Source: Skeletonema tropicum (Eukaryota; Bacillariophyta; Thalassiosirophyceae; Thalassiosirales; Thalassiosiraceae). From it: a stretch of 64,000 nt of DNA. The stretch lies in the NCBI GenBank assembly GCA_037178625.1, contig JAWZXG010000031.1, positions 1-64,000 of the forward strand, written 5' to 3'. This document shows positions 20,541-32,911 of the stretch, in pieces; within the stretch, counting starts at the first letter, position 1, and each line of letters opens with the position of its first letter. The position numbers and the translations under genes were made by a program. The notes beneath the pieces are model-generated. The model searched no databases, had not been told where the DNA came from, and was given only the letters and a program-made list of their open reading frames with translations.

Positions 20541-23500
20541 GTGCTGCTCTTCCTGTTCGCACCGGCACTGACTTTCGCATTTGGTTTTGACCACGAGACG
20601 GTAAATCCTCTTTATTTTTTTTACGTGTTCTCGTCGCGGTGGAGGTTTCCCGCCAAAATTTGAGTCATACCCTATTTATTTACCCTTGGTTTGGGTTGCA
20701 TTTTTTTCGTGGCGGTTCCTTCGTCGATTTTTGGGGCGAAAAAGAAGAGGGAGGAAAGAAGTGTTAGATTACACGTACGTAGATACAGTAGATACAAGAC
20801 TACTCTAATCATTATCTTTTATCTCCTATCTAATCTATCAATAGCATCGATTGGAAGTAGGGAGATCGAGGATACTAACAGGTTATAGAGCCTATACAAG
20901 GATACTAACAAGAAGGAGGAAAGTTCGTGTCGTTTGGTAGCTGCATCAACAGATGAAAGATGCAGATTACCTGCAGATTCCTATTGTTATTCTTCTCCTA
21001 TATTAATGTTTATTCAAGCCACCCAGCTGCTAAAACTAAAAGATTTGCTTTGCAGTCAAGGCTACAACAATGGCTTCTTGAATGCATTACGCAGGACCTG
21101 CAGGACCTAAACTCTTGATATGGATAGTAAGGCTGTGAACTCTCTTTCATGTTTGTAAATTTTCTTCATTATCAGTTACAATCCTCTCCAATCTTCTGTT
21201 GTGCGGTAGAACTGATTTGTTGTCGAATCTCAAATCTTTTTTGCCGCAAGAGTTGAATACTATCAGTAATGCTTCCTCGCCCTCATATTATGTATTCGCT
21301 TGTTCCAAACTTTGAAACCTTCTCAACTGCAAAACCACACAAAATGGCGCAAGTAGAGTAATTCCATGCGTAATTGTTGATGCTGTTCATACTAGATAAT
21401 AATTGTAGCATGCAGATGTTATGTTTATGTGTGCGGACATATGCCCTATTTCATACGCTACAAAGCCACTTGCATAACCGAATGATACAGCCACCAGCGC
21501 CAGCAAAACCGTATCTTTGACCAAGCCGATGGATATGAACCATTCGAAGAGTGTTTCCACTACCAGGAGGGACACTAGCTTCACCCGACGCATTGGTTTG
21601 GTTGACGTCGAGCAATGCCCAAGCATCCCAATCACCACGTGTTGAGTATTTTGTGATCTTGATGATGCAATGAATTTATCGGATTGTCAGCAGTATTGCA
21701 ATATTCTTTATCCTCATTTATGCTGGATTGGTTATAAGGAATCGTCCGAAGATGGAGTTTAGAAGGAGCCGTCAACGCGGAGAGGTGCCACAAACATCGC
21801 TCCTGACGTTTGTACACAATTTGCATAACTACGACGGCAATTTGAGTGTTTTGCCTCTACAGATCGATCCAAAGGACCGGCTGGGTGCGGCCGACGATCA
21901 AGTCACTATTTGTGGGGACTCGGTAGTTGTGTATGCCGCAGTTGGCGCCGGCTATCTCTGACGGACATCATGGTTTGATGGGTTTGATGTCAAAACCGAT
22001 CACGTATCAAAACTCTACGTGACTGGTTTGTTAATGTGTTATACGAGTAACGTTGAACCTCGTGACTGGAGGTGACCGGTTTTTGCACTCCTCCGTGATC
22101 GGATTTTGCACCCTCCGTGACCGGTTTTTGCAGCCCCAGCACAAAAACGTTGCCGTTATTTCTGTGCTAATGTAGATATATACGGTAACCTACGTATCAC
22201 TTTTGTATTGTAAAGAAGAAAAGCATCTGTGGACGGGATTTTTTGTGACTAGCAAGAGGCTTGTGGTTCTATTTCTATTACCTACCACATATCCTTCACC
22301 TGTCTGTTTGCTATGAAATACGCACCACCAACTTGGGGAAGCCGTATCTCCTCTTCTCGTTAAAATCTTTTTTTATGATTCTTGTTTCTAGAGTGCACAG
22401 TATCATCATCAAACTTGCACTGGCACTGTGCATATATTTGAAATGGTGAAATAGAGCTGAGGTGATGATAACTAGGGTGCACCTAGCGTGTGCGAGTAAA
22501 AGAGAAGAGACAAAGCAGTACATAGGCACAAGCAGCTGAAGCTGAAAGATGAGCGGCAACCTCAGGAAGTCACAGGTTTCTTTGATTTGAATTTGATTTC
22601 CGAACGCCGACCCCATGCCTGCGAGAGGCAGGCGATGGGGTCAGCGGCAGATTCTTCTCACTACTCACTAAATTAAGCTAATAAAATCCTTTCTTCTAGC
22701 ATTGCCTCTAGCCGTAGCAAAGTGGATCCTAAACCTATCGTGTTATACCGACTGATCATTCTCAAGAACACATGCCCTCGACTGGAATCCGCATCATTCT
22801 CAGTTTATATATCAGCGCACTAATTTATTCTGTAGAGTCTCAGCCTGGTCCGTCAAACCATCAACACTCCCCTGTTATCCTGCTCCGTCTAGGTCTAGTG
22901 GAAACGTCCAATCCTGCTTCTGAAATGCTGCTGAAGTGATATGTTGTGGCTCAGTGGGATCATACAACATCTCGGCATTCTTACCCAAGTATGCGAATAG
23001 GTGAAACAAACATTCCAAATGACCTTCTATGGACAGAGCAAGGTGTCAACTCGTCGTCATTGAAAAATCCCAACAAATATCTACCCGACCAGGCCAACTC
23101 TCTATCGACTATCGCAGGATTTCAACCAAAGATCAACTAGAGGGCGCTCTCACTAGCCAATTCTCAATTAACATCTATCCCGCAGATACTCTATGCCCTC
23201 GTGAATGCACGGGCACGGGATTGAAAACAACATTTGTTGTGCGTTCATGTTTCTGTTACATATATGTATCCCATGAACGCAGAGAAGGACAGAAGCGATG
23301 ACGAGTTAAGAACGTCCGTCCTGACTTGACAGTCCTATTCTTTTTGTACGTTATTTCTGTGCTACGGTCACCTTCGTAAAACTGGTATTGTAAAAAAGAA
23401 AAGCATCTGTGGATGGCAGAGTCGTGTGTGGTTCCTTCTCGGGTCGTTTTCGAGAACAAGCTATTGTACTCTATCTTATGTACTCCTATTGTACAAGAAC

Positions 23501-24038
23501 CAGGTCAAGCGACATAGTCGTACGTTGACTTTTGGCTTGACATAATCCTTTCTGTGTGGTTCCTTCTCGTTGGTCGTAGACGCGCGTACCTGGTACCTCC
23601 CGTTCATTGAAGTTGGTCGTATTTTGAATATGGGCCTTTCATTTACCTATGCGAGTTCAACCCATTGATTCCTCTGTACATACAATTGCATATGTATGAG
23701 AACCTGCAAAATTATTATTTATGATTTATTACCGCACGAATGATGACTACTTATGCATTGACGCAGGTAAGATTCTTATTTCTTGGTATTTATTGATCTA
23801 AGTTAGATGAGATGATGAAACGAAGGCTGTAAATGTCATTGAGGAAAAGGAATTAGTAGGATGTAGGAGAAGGTGGCCACGTGGTTTGCCGGCGGAAGAA
23901 TGAACGAACGTAAAACCAAAAATTATTCTCTCTCTCCCTACCCGGCGCGCGGGTAGCGAATGAAGCAGAGCTCTATCTAGATTCATGCACTGCAATCATC
24001 GACAAGTAATTTTCTACTGAGCATATCCAACAGCAACA
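20541..24038. other. Gene-poor region, 3.5 kb
   Basis: No gene can be supported. Short ORFs at 21752-21961 (+) and 21387-21638 (-, hydrophobic) resemble coding sequence weakly but have no recognised family. A three-unit tandem repeat around TCCGTGACCGGTTTTTGCA lies at 22068-22138. A dispersed repeat lies at 22189-22272 and 23345-23435. The right end is the probable promoter of the K+ channel. Confidence 0.4.
22189..22272 (+). repeat. Dispersed ~85-bp repeat, copy 1
   Basis: The core TATTGTAAAGAAGAAAAGC followed by ATCTGTGGACGGGATTTTTT recurs at 23345-23435 (diverged) and at 45541-45634, where it lies just beside a MITE. It has no coding content. Possibly a fragment of a longer mobile repeat. 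Confidence 0.65.
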
Positions 24039-27000
24039 ATGAACAACGGCGACCGAATTGCATCTACTATCGGAGTGCCAATCTCCAAAAAGTCCTCTCG
24101 ATCCTCCCGTCGTCTCAAATCAGCAGCCGCCGCAGCCAATGACGACAATGATCAAAATATCGAAGCGCTATTACTCAACAGCAACAACACTCATTCAACA
24201 GATGATGATACTGCAGTGGACGCCGCGGCAAAAATGAAACGACGAAAAAAGAAATCACGATCTGTAGAGGCAGCTACCGAAAATACCAATAATACCGATA
24301 CCAACATGAATAATGGCACAGCAGCAGCAACATCAGACACCACAACGAAACGAATCAAAAAGAAGAAATCCAAACAGCGTAGTAGTAGTGAAAAACGACG
24401 ACGATCGTCTGCCGAAACTGCCGAGTCTTCTGCTGCTACTACTTCGGATAATGAATTTTCACCAGAGTCGTCGTCTAGTAAATCATCCTCCACTTCTTCA
24501 GGTGGTGGTGATGTTGTTCCCTCTAGTAATAGTAGTAGTAGTAGTAGTAGGGTGATGGGTGGGGACAAATTACGAGATTCACTCACCTTGATGAATAATA
24601 ATAAAGAGGCCAAATTACTAATGGCCAAAAAGACGACAGTGGCAGTGGCGGAGGCAAATAATGGAAATACTAATAATCAAAGGCAGTCCGCCCTAACCAG
24701 TCCAGCGAGACAGACTGCAGTGCAGTTTACTTCGTCGACGTTGCAACGGGATTCGAAAAAAAAGCTGTTGGTCAATCAGGTCTTGGGGGGGGAAGTAGTG
24801 GGGGAGGAGGATGACAATACTGAGGAGGATGACAATAATTCTGGGAAGGGAGGAGGAAATGGAGGCTCAACGAGATCTATTGGAAGCGCTTCCGGCGGGG
24901 GGAGTGCATTGAAAAAGGAATCCAAATATAGTGGTAGTGGTAGTGGTGGTGGTGTTAAAGGGGGGAAAGTAAAATCATCCAAAAAGTTGTTTCATAGTCA
25001 AGATGAGGATGACGAAGAGAAGGATGCGACTGATTTAAAGTCACGGGGGAACAACATGTTCAAAATACCATCCTCCTTTGAATTAAAGGATAATGATGAT
25101 GATGACGACAACAACAACAACAATGACAATACTGAAAAAGAACCTTCACTACGGAACAATAAGTCACGCAAGGAAATGTTTGCAAGGGCAGCACACAATT
25201 CATCACTTCGAAAAATCAACAACAACAAACAAGATAGCAGCAGTAGCACATCAATACCATCATCGTCAACATCGTTTGGACAACAGCGAAGAAGGGCCAC
25301 TGCACCACCTCTTCCACAAGAACCTCGAAGGGCAAGTGCACCTCCCCTACAGGGGGGGGGAGCAGATTCATCTTCCTCCTCCTCCGACGACGATAATGAG
25401 GAAGGTCCACGACGATCACGACGACCATCACGATCTCAACTACGACGAACCAATTCACTCAGTGGATTAGGTCAACGTCCCGCAATCAGTCGACGATCCT
25501 CCCTCCGAACCATCAACGTTACTACAGACGGAGAAGATACGACTCTTGACGATGCACGATCAAGTCTCATCCACAAAATTAATGCCGTCAAACAACTTAC
25601 CAACACACCCAATCAAAAGGAATTACGTCGTGTCCAAATGTCCATGGAGAAACAAATTTTTATCCCACCCAAAAATCGCAACAAGGGGATATTGGCCGCA
25701 TTGAGTCATTTGTTGGCGGGACGTGTGGCAGAGTATGTATTGTGGACATACAAGGCGGCATTTGGGAAGGTTATGTTGATGTTTTTAACAATTTATGTGG
25801 TGAATATATTTACGTGGGCGGGAATTATGGATGCAGTCGATCGATCCACGGGAGGACGATGTATCCATGATGATGACTTTGCAACGAATAACTTTACATC
25901 ATTGGAACGGTATGAGTTTGCGTTTGAATTGTCATGGACGACGTTTACTACCGTGGGGTATGGGGCGATTGGTCCCGCGCCGGATGTTCCGAATTGTTAT
26001 CCGGTACGGTTGGTTTGTGCGTTTGTGGCGTTTACGGGGGTGTTGTTTGGATCTGTGAGTGTATATATATATATTATGGAATTGTTGTTGTTGATGATGA
26101 TGTTGTTGCTCTATTGTTGTTTTGGACTTGTTTGCATGCAGCATTATCAATGTCGCATCATTCATTATTGCTCAACCCTTTCTTATCAATGATCATTAAT
26201 TATTGCTCACCCCCTTTTCTTCAAATCAATCATCTCTAATCTCAGACTACCGCTGCGATAATGTATTCCAAATTAATGCGTCTACTTGCCAGGGCTCACG
26301 TTACATTTAGCTCAACTCTCTGCGTACAGTTTGGGAGAGGAAATGAGGGGAGCACGGTACGATTTGGGCAGTTTAATTTTCGTGCATCAGTTGCCCCCGC
26401 CGAGGCTTTGAAAGTACTATCGCTTTCAGACTTGGAGGTGGAAGATAGTGACGATGATGAAAATAAGCGAGAAGATCCACTCAGTACGTCGGATGAGGGG
26501 TTTCCGGTGATTGAGTTTCGTATGGTGAATGATCGAGCTAATCACGAGGGGTCGGAGATATGGGATGCTCAAATTAGAGGGATTATTCAGTTAAAGAAGG
26601 ATGTCAACCCATCAACCTCACCCAATAATGCCAAAGCTACCGGGGGGGAGTCGACTTTGGATTTGGATAAGAAGGCATACTATCAATTTGCGCTGACTCC
26701 TGATTCTCATCCGCACTTTAGTAGAATATGGTATGCACGTCATGTGCTCAATGCAGAATCACCGCTCTTGAAGCGCGATATCAGAGATGAGATTGTGAAA
26801 GAGGGTGGCAAGTGGGACAAAGGTGAGTGTGTATTATTGGGAATGGAGTGCAAAATTAGGAGAGAAGTGATTACCATTCTTCTCACCACACTTTTTTTTA
26901 TCTTTCAGATTACAATACTGCGTCAGAGGTTCGGAAATGTCTTAATGAGTTCATCTCACTTCGAATAACACTAAGTGGTACGTCTGCTGTTAGTGCAAAC

Positions 27001-27306
27001 ACAGTATTTGCGGAGCATGTTTATGAATACGAAGATGTGGTTGTTGGGTGGCGATTTGCTAACATGGTTTATGAGAAGGAACCAAAAAGTAGGCTGTGGA
27101 AGAGGTTTCTCCCGTTTGGCCGAGGCTCAGGAGATGCAACTGATGTCAAGGGTAACCGTGAAACAAAAACAAAAGTGGATAAAGCTCTTATTCATGATAT
27201 TGTGCCGCAGCCGGGAGATGATTACGAAATCGTTCCCGAAGCGTCAACTCATGCTCAAATTAGCAGGTTATTTCAAAGGGGAGCTTCTGAGATATTCAAT
27301 ACATAG
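24039..27306 (+). CDS. Inward-rectifier-type (Kir-like) K+ channel with long N-terminus
   Basis: Exons 24039-26054, 26246-26822 and 26909-27306; introns of 191 and 86 bp with GT..AG ends and joined frames; 996 aa. Residues 1 to about 540 are low-complexity (Ser, Asn, Asp, Lys runs), predicted disordered. The channel core follows: first helix near 578-598 (VMLMFLTIYVVNIFTWAG), pore helix and selectivity filter TTVGYG near 638-643, second helix PVRLVCAFVAFTGVLFGS ending exon 1. Exons 2-3 encode the Kir cytoplasmic domain (VIEFRMVNDRAN, WDAQIRGIIQL, then a C-terminal YEYEDVVVGWRF). It should pass K+ across a membrane; the compartment is unknown and no clear signal peptide is seen. Usual Kir proteins are about 400 aa, so the N-terminal extension is exceptional. 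Confidence 0.88.
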
Positions 27307-27594
27307 CTGGAGTGTAGGTATTGTAGGTCAATACTTAATAATGTGACAGAAATTTGTATTTGAGTCCATTCTACCATGAATTCAACTCTGTTTCGCATTA
27401 ACCGTTGCGACCAACTCTGGCGCCTCTACTCTTAAGCTCGTCAGCATTGCCAACCTACGATTTCAGACAAAGTAGACAGTATGAAAGTAAAATCCTCCTC
27501 TTCTGACGGCAGAAAACGAGCTCGTATGACAGTACGCTATTATTTACTACGCTAACAGACTCGAAACGAAAACAAAGATCAAATTATGAAAAAA

Positions 27595-30500
27595 TTATTT
27601 CTTCGACTTTTTCGCCTTGGGCTTAGCTTTTGCTTTGCCTTTCCCCTTCTTCATGAACTTCTTTTTGAGGGCCTCCATATCTTCTTGATCCTCATCATCA
27701 CTATCTTGTTCCGCAGCATTCTTGTCGTCATCAATAGCGTCCAAGTCTCCGCCCTCTGCCATATCCGATCCGCTTCCCCTCTTCTTCTTTGTCTTCTCCG
27801 CACCCTGCTCCGACACCAAGGCCTGCGCTTTGTGGGCCATCGCGTTGTACTCTCGTGTGAAGGCAGCCTTGGCCTTACTATCCAAATCAGCAAATTTCTT
27901 GCTCTTGCTCCCCCCAGAATTTAATACGAACTCATCCAAGTTTTCAAACACATCATCACGATCTAAACCGTACTCATCCATGAGCTCAATGGCTTCCTTT
28001 GCCTTGGCCCCCTCTGGATCAAAAAGCAACTCGAGGAGCTGCTTGCGCAGAAGTGGAAGATAATTCATTCGCAGCTCTGCATTATCCGCACTAACTTTGT
28101 AGTTCATATGATGACGGAGTTCTCCCAACAAACGAATCTTCTTATTGCGAGATGAATTCTTCCCCAACCAACCAGCAAACTCGGCATTTCCCGGGAGAAA
28201 TCCACCATTGGGACCTCCAGCGTGATGTCCAACCTTGACAGCAAGCATTGCAGAAAGAGGCAAGAGCGCCCAATTTTGATCACCTCCACGGAGATTTTCC
28301 TCCACAACTCCAAAGTCTGACATGGCTTCCGTTGCGTTGTACATTTCATTCAGCGCGGCTATTTCCTCTTCCTCGTCTCCCGCAAGCTTCGCCTTATTGA
28401 ATTGTCCCGAACACACCTTGAGATAATTCTGATGAGTCATCAATCCCATAAGCATGTAGTCAACAAAGTATGCATCTGATCGCTTCATCAAACTTGACGT
28501 TACAGCCTTGAGGTCCGTTCCTTCTACGCCACGACTTCCCTCGACAATTCTTCTGCAAGCATCAAACATGCTCACACGTAGCACCTCATCCTTATTAATC
28601 TCCCCCTTTCTATCCTTCAAGTCTTTGTACGTCATATTGGCACTGTCACCTCCCTTGGTCTTCTTGCAAGACCACATTTGTAGACAATTCAACACTTGAC
28701 GAATATCGTTTCCACACGATTCGGCAATGGCCTCGGCAGCATTGGGTTCCACTTCCATACCCTCCATCCTTCCAATCTCAACAGCCCTACGAGCAATGGT
28801 TGTCTTCACGGGACGTTGGTAGCGTAAATCCAAACAGTACTGAACAAGAGACTTGACCTTCTGAGATTGTCGATCATTACAGATGCAAATGATGGGGACT
28901 TTGGAATTCTTGATCATTTGGATGAGTTGTGCCATTCCACTTCTGTCACCTGCTCCCATACCATCAACTTCGTCCATAATAATGACTCGCTTTTGGGGCG
29001 GCATATGTCTCTTTGACGATTGACTGGCAAAGCTGAGAACTTGCGATCCGGTAACGTCTCCAAGTGCTTCCGTAAGAGCCTTCTTCGATCGGGCATCACT
29101 AGCATTGAGCTCGAGGACGTCACGGCCAGATTGCCTTGCAATCAGTGTGGCCGTAGTGGTTTTGCCTATGAAAAAAAAGAAAAACGAGTGTGAAAAGTCA
29201 GCGCTGCACGGACAAAAAAGACAAATCAAAAAACAATAATCATAAAAAGAAACGTACCAATACCAGGCGGTCCAGACAACAACGCAGCTTTTCTTGGACC
29301 ATTTGGTGCCGTCAAACTCTTCACCTTCATTTTCGGATTGTTAAATGTACCCTCCCATCTATCCAACCATCTAGATAACTTATCAACATTGGTTTTGTTC
29401 CCCAAAATATCTTGAGTTGATTTGGGTGCATATTTGTCTGCCCAGAGTGCGTTGGGACCAAGTGCCTTGGAGTCATCGGTATGATTTATTTTGCTTGCGG
29501 CAGCGGCTGGCTTTTTGCTAGCATAGGGATTATTACTGCTGACAGGAGAAGACTTTTTGGCATATGGATTAACGAGAGCTGCGGTGGCGGTGGGTTTCTT
29601 CGCATAGGGATTGGCCACTTTCTTTGCGTATGGGTTATTAACGACGGCCGGCTTCTTTGCTGGTGCAATTGCGACTGCAGCCTCGTCACTCTTCTCCCTC
29701 TTCACAACTGATGATGCCAACGTACCCTCCTCCTTCTTTTCATCCTTGACTTCCGCCATGACAACATCATCACTCTTCATCTTTTCTCCCCCACCTAAAG
29801 CCTCCTGTTGTTGCTTCTGCTGCGCTTCCAACTCCGCCCTCTCTTCGTCCGTCAATGTTCCCTTCTTCCACTCACTCAAAAAGTGAATCAATGCATAAAA
29901 TTCATTCAAACCACGAATGATTTCTACCAAATTATTGGGATCCAATGGCTTCTTCTTCGACTTGGTCTTTTTCTTCTTTTTTGCTGCTGCAGCAGCCGAC
30001 GTCTTTTGCTTCTTCGTCGGACTACCACACTCCTCATCCTCTCCATCCAACCCTTCCTCTTCCTCTTGACGCTGCTTCAACTTGAACGAATTCCAAATCT
30101 CCAAACACTTCTTATACTTGGATCCATCCACAACATCCCTCCCATCCTCCAATATATTCCCCGCTATCAAATAATCCGTCTTGCTCGATACAGACGTGGT
30201 GACTCTTCCACCCAAAATCTTGATCATGTCGGTAGCATTGTCTCGTGATAATTCGACATTGGTCGTCACACCATGAACAACATCAACATCATCGCTGTCA
30301 TTATTACTGACGGCGGCAGTGTCATAGCGTCGATTGCGGTAATAATCCGCCTTGCAGGGTGAGGCGACACTCACTTGAGCGTTGGTGAGACGGGTCACGT
30401 CATCATTGGTGGATAGAATTCCACTGAAGCAGAATGTGAGCCCGGTGAGGCAGTGGGGTGTCATTGTTGTTGTGTCTTCGAGTGAGGTGAAGAATGAGCT

Positions 30501-31340
30501 GGAGCGTGAGCTTGAGCTGCCTCCGTTGCTGTTGTTGTCCATTACAGGCAGTGCTAGTGTGGATTGAATGTGCACAGCTTCTCGAACACTGTTGGTAGTA
30601 ATGATGTGCTCCAATAGCTGTGAGGATGGCGGATGAAATTTCGGTGGGGACAATAACAATAATTCAGTCGATGAAGATGATTTGAATTTGGTGGTGCGTT
30701 TCATGTTATTATTGACTGGCATTATTATTTCTTTCGATGCTTGCTGATTCTGTTTCTGTTTGGCTGGTTGTATTTGTGGTTGGATACTAATATTATTAGT
30801 AGTATTCAAAGAAGGTGGCTTTGTATTTTTTTTGACAGCCTTGGCCTTCGCCTTCGCCTTGGATGATTTGAATTTCGTAGACGGCTCTTCTTCACCATCG
30901 TTGTCTGGTGGTGAATCTTGATAGTCGTCCTCGCTATCGTCATTATCATCGTCATCTGAATCAATGATTATTTTGCGCCGATTCTTATTTTCCCTGTTAC
31001 TATTAATAATATTCTTTGTGGACTTGTTGGCCGCCACCGCATTGCTCCTTCCTTTTCGCTTCTTGGTCACTTCTTTGGCGTCTTCCATATCGGTATCGCT
31101 ATCGTCAACATCGATGGCCGAACTATCACGTTCACGTGCAGCTGATTGCTTGTCTTTGACTTTTTGCTTCGGAGGGCCAGCAGCGGCGGCGGCGGTTACT
31201 TTGCTGGATTTTTTGGATGACACAGCTTTTGCTTTGTTGGCGGCGGCTGACGAAGGGGCAGAAGAGGCGCCGCTCTTCTTTTTGGCACCGCTGCCGCTGG
31301 CTTTCGCTTTGGGCTTGCCGAAGAAATTACGAATGTCCAT
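27595..31340 (-). CDS. RFC1: Replication factor C subunit 1 (clamp-loader large subunit)
   Basis: Two exons on the minus strand, 31340-29258 and 29165-27595, with a 92-bp intron splitting the Walker A motif; 1217 aa, close to animal RFC1 in size. It starts MDIRNFFGKPKAK, the RFC1-type N-terminal PCNA-interacting motif. An acidic/basic linker follows, then a BRCT domain at about 292-418 (LTGLTFCFSG, IKILGGRVTTSVSSKTDYLIAG), repeats of NPYAKK, and the AAA+ module: Walker A GPPGIGKTT (690-698) and Walker B IIMDEVDGM (about 755). A C-terminal collar region and a Lys-rich nuclear tail end it. It loads PCNA at primer ends in the nucleus. Its 5' third is duplicated upstream. Confidence 0.95.
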
Positions 31341-32911
31341 CTATTGTTATCTGTTGTTATATTATATTGTATGGTGCTGTGCTAATAAGTAGCGTAGGGT
31401 GTATCATGTATCATGTACATAATAATATTATCATGTCCGTGTACTCTCTCTCGTCATTGATGATGATGTGCTCACGTAACTTCCATGAAACTCCAGCCAT
31501 TGCCGGCCGGCGCTGGTGTCTATTTATGCGTCCCGGGAGTTTGTCAATCTCTGTGGCGTCATTCAGTTCTTAGCAAGCGGCATTGCTGTCGCATCAAAAA
31601 GTCATCAACAACAGCTCAAGCAGACAAAACTGACAATGGCCGTATCTTTCCTCCTATGGTAGCGGTCCAATGACGGCGATGAGTGTCGTTTTGGAAAGCC
31701 CTTGAGCAGCTCTATCGATTAGGCGTGTAATCAGCCTGATTGGGTGACTCTTATTCAATCGAATGGGCTAGAAACGGGTCTAGAAAGTGATCGGTAGGGC
31801 CAGATCCGGCTCTGTTTCTCTAGATTTCCAGAGCCGAGATCCAAATTTGATCAAAATACGTTATGACAACCGTTGTAAAGCTCTTGTCAAGCTGAATCGA
31901 TTAGTACCATCATTGCATAATAATCTAAATAATAATCACTGCTCGGCCGAGGGCCTCGCAAAAGAGACACTTGTAGACGATCACGATCAGCCTCTTCCAG
32001 ACGATCGGTACACGTCGAATATCCAAAAAGATACTTTGACTGCAATGCCACTAAAATCCACAATAAACGGTGCTCAGGGAGGGGTCACACTCGCAAATAC
32101 ACTTCTTGCAATGGGGTTTTATCAATGAATAAATACTTCAGGTGCGGCGTGATCCAAGACGCTGAGCATAGGCATAGATCAGCCTCATCATGACAGTCGG
32201 TACAACATGTATGTACCGTCCAATAAATGACGACTCTATCTCCCAACATTGTTACTACTCCTATTGTACTTCCTATCCAATTTAACATCAACTGGCCTTC
32301 CGCTCGGTATGTTGTTATCTTCCTCCACACATCACCCAACCACAAGCAACAGCACATCACCCAACCTCATCATAATCATCTACAATCCTCCTCCTCCACC
32401 CAACCACAAGCAGTATCGTCAACTCCTCCGCATCATCCTGTTGCTTGTGGTTGGTGGTGGTGGAGGGTTGCGGTGGTGGAGGATGGTATGTATTGATAAT
32501 GAATACAACAATCCACGAGTGCGAGCGGTAGCGAGGACGAGCTGCTGTGTTTATTGGAATAATCGATATCGTAGAGCTTGAAAAGACGATTCCAATGCTC
32601 GTCTCTTTGTTGGATTTCATTTTTTTTCGACTCTGGCCAGTCGATTTGGAATTTGGATCTCGACTTTGGATTGCAGGGGTCGATTTAGTCAAGTCGATTG
32701 ACAAACGATCGATATTTGGCCACAATGACACCACCAATCGATACAGCGCATTGAGAGCTTTCCAAAACGACACTCATCGCCTTGATACGACAAATACAAG
32801 CCAAGATATTAACTTTGTATTAATTTATTTATTTATTTATTCATCTAGCAATGATTTGGTTGATTGTCATATATAGTCTTCAATATTATTGTACCTCCGT
32901 CATCATCGTCA
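31341..32911. other. RFC1 upstream region / array spacer, copy 1
   Basis: Contains the RFC1 promoter side and unexplained repeats. The 25-bp sequence GGCGATGAGTGTCGTTTTGG(AAAGC) at 31675-31699 returns inverted at 32757-32781, so ~1.1 kb could fold back. Identical spacers lie at 34235-35805 and 37123-38693. Small ORFs here are identical in every copy only because the DNA is; none has family motifs. Confidence 0.6.

Noticed and set aside
30964..31392. 142-codon plus-strand ORF opposite RFC1 exon 1, repeated with each array unit
   Set aside because: Antisense of the Lys/Ala-rich RFC1 N-terminus; its repetition reflects DNA duplication, not selection.
31787..32773. Several 60-138 codon ORFs in the array spacers
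   Set aside because: No family motifs or consistent coding bias; present in each copy only because the DNA is duplicated.
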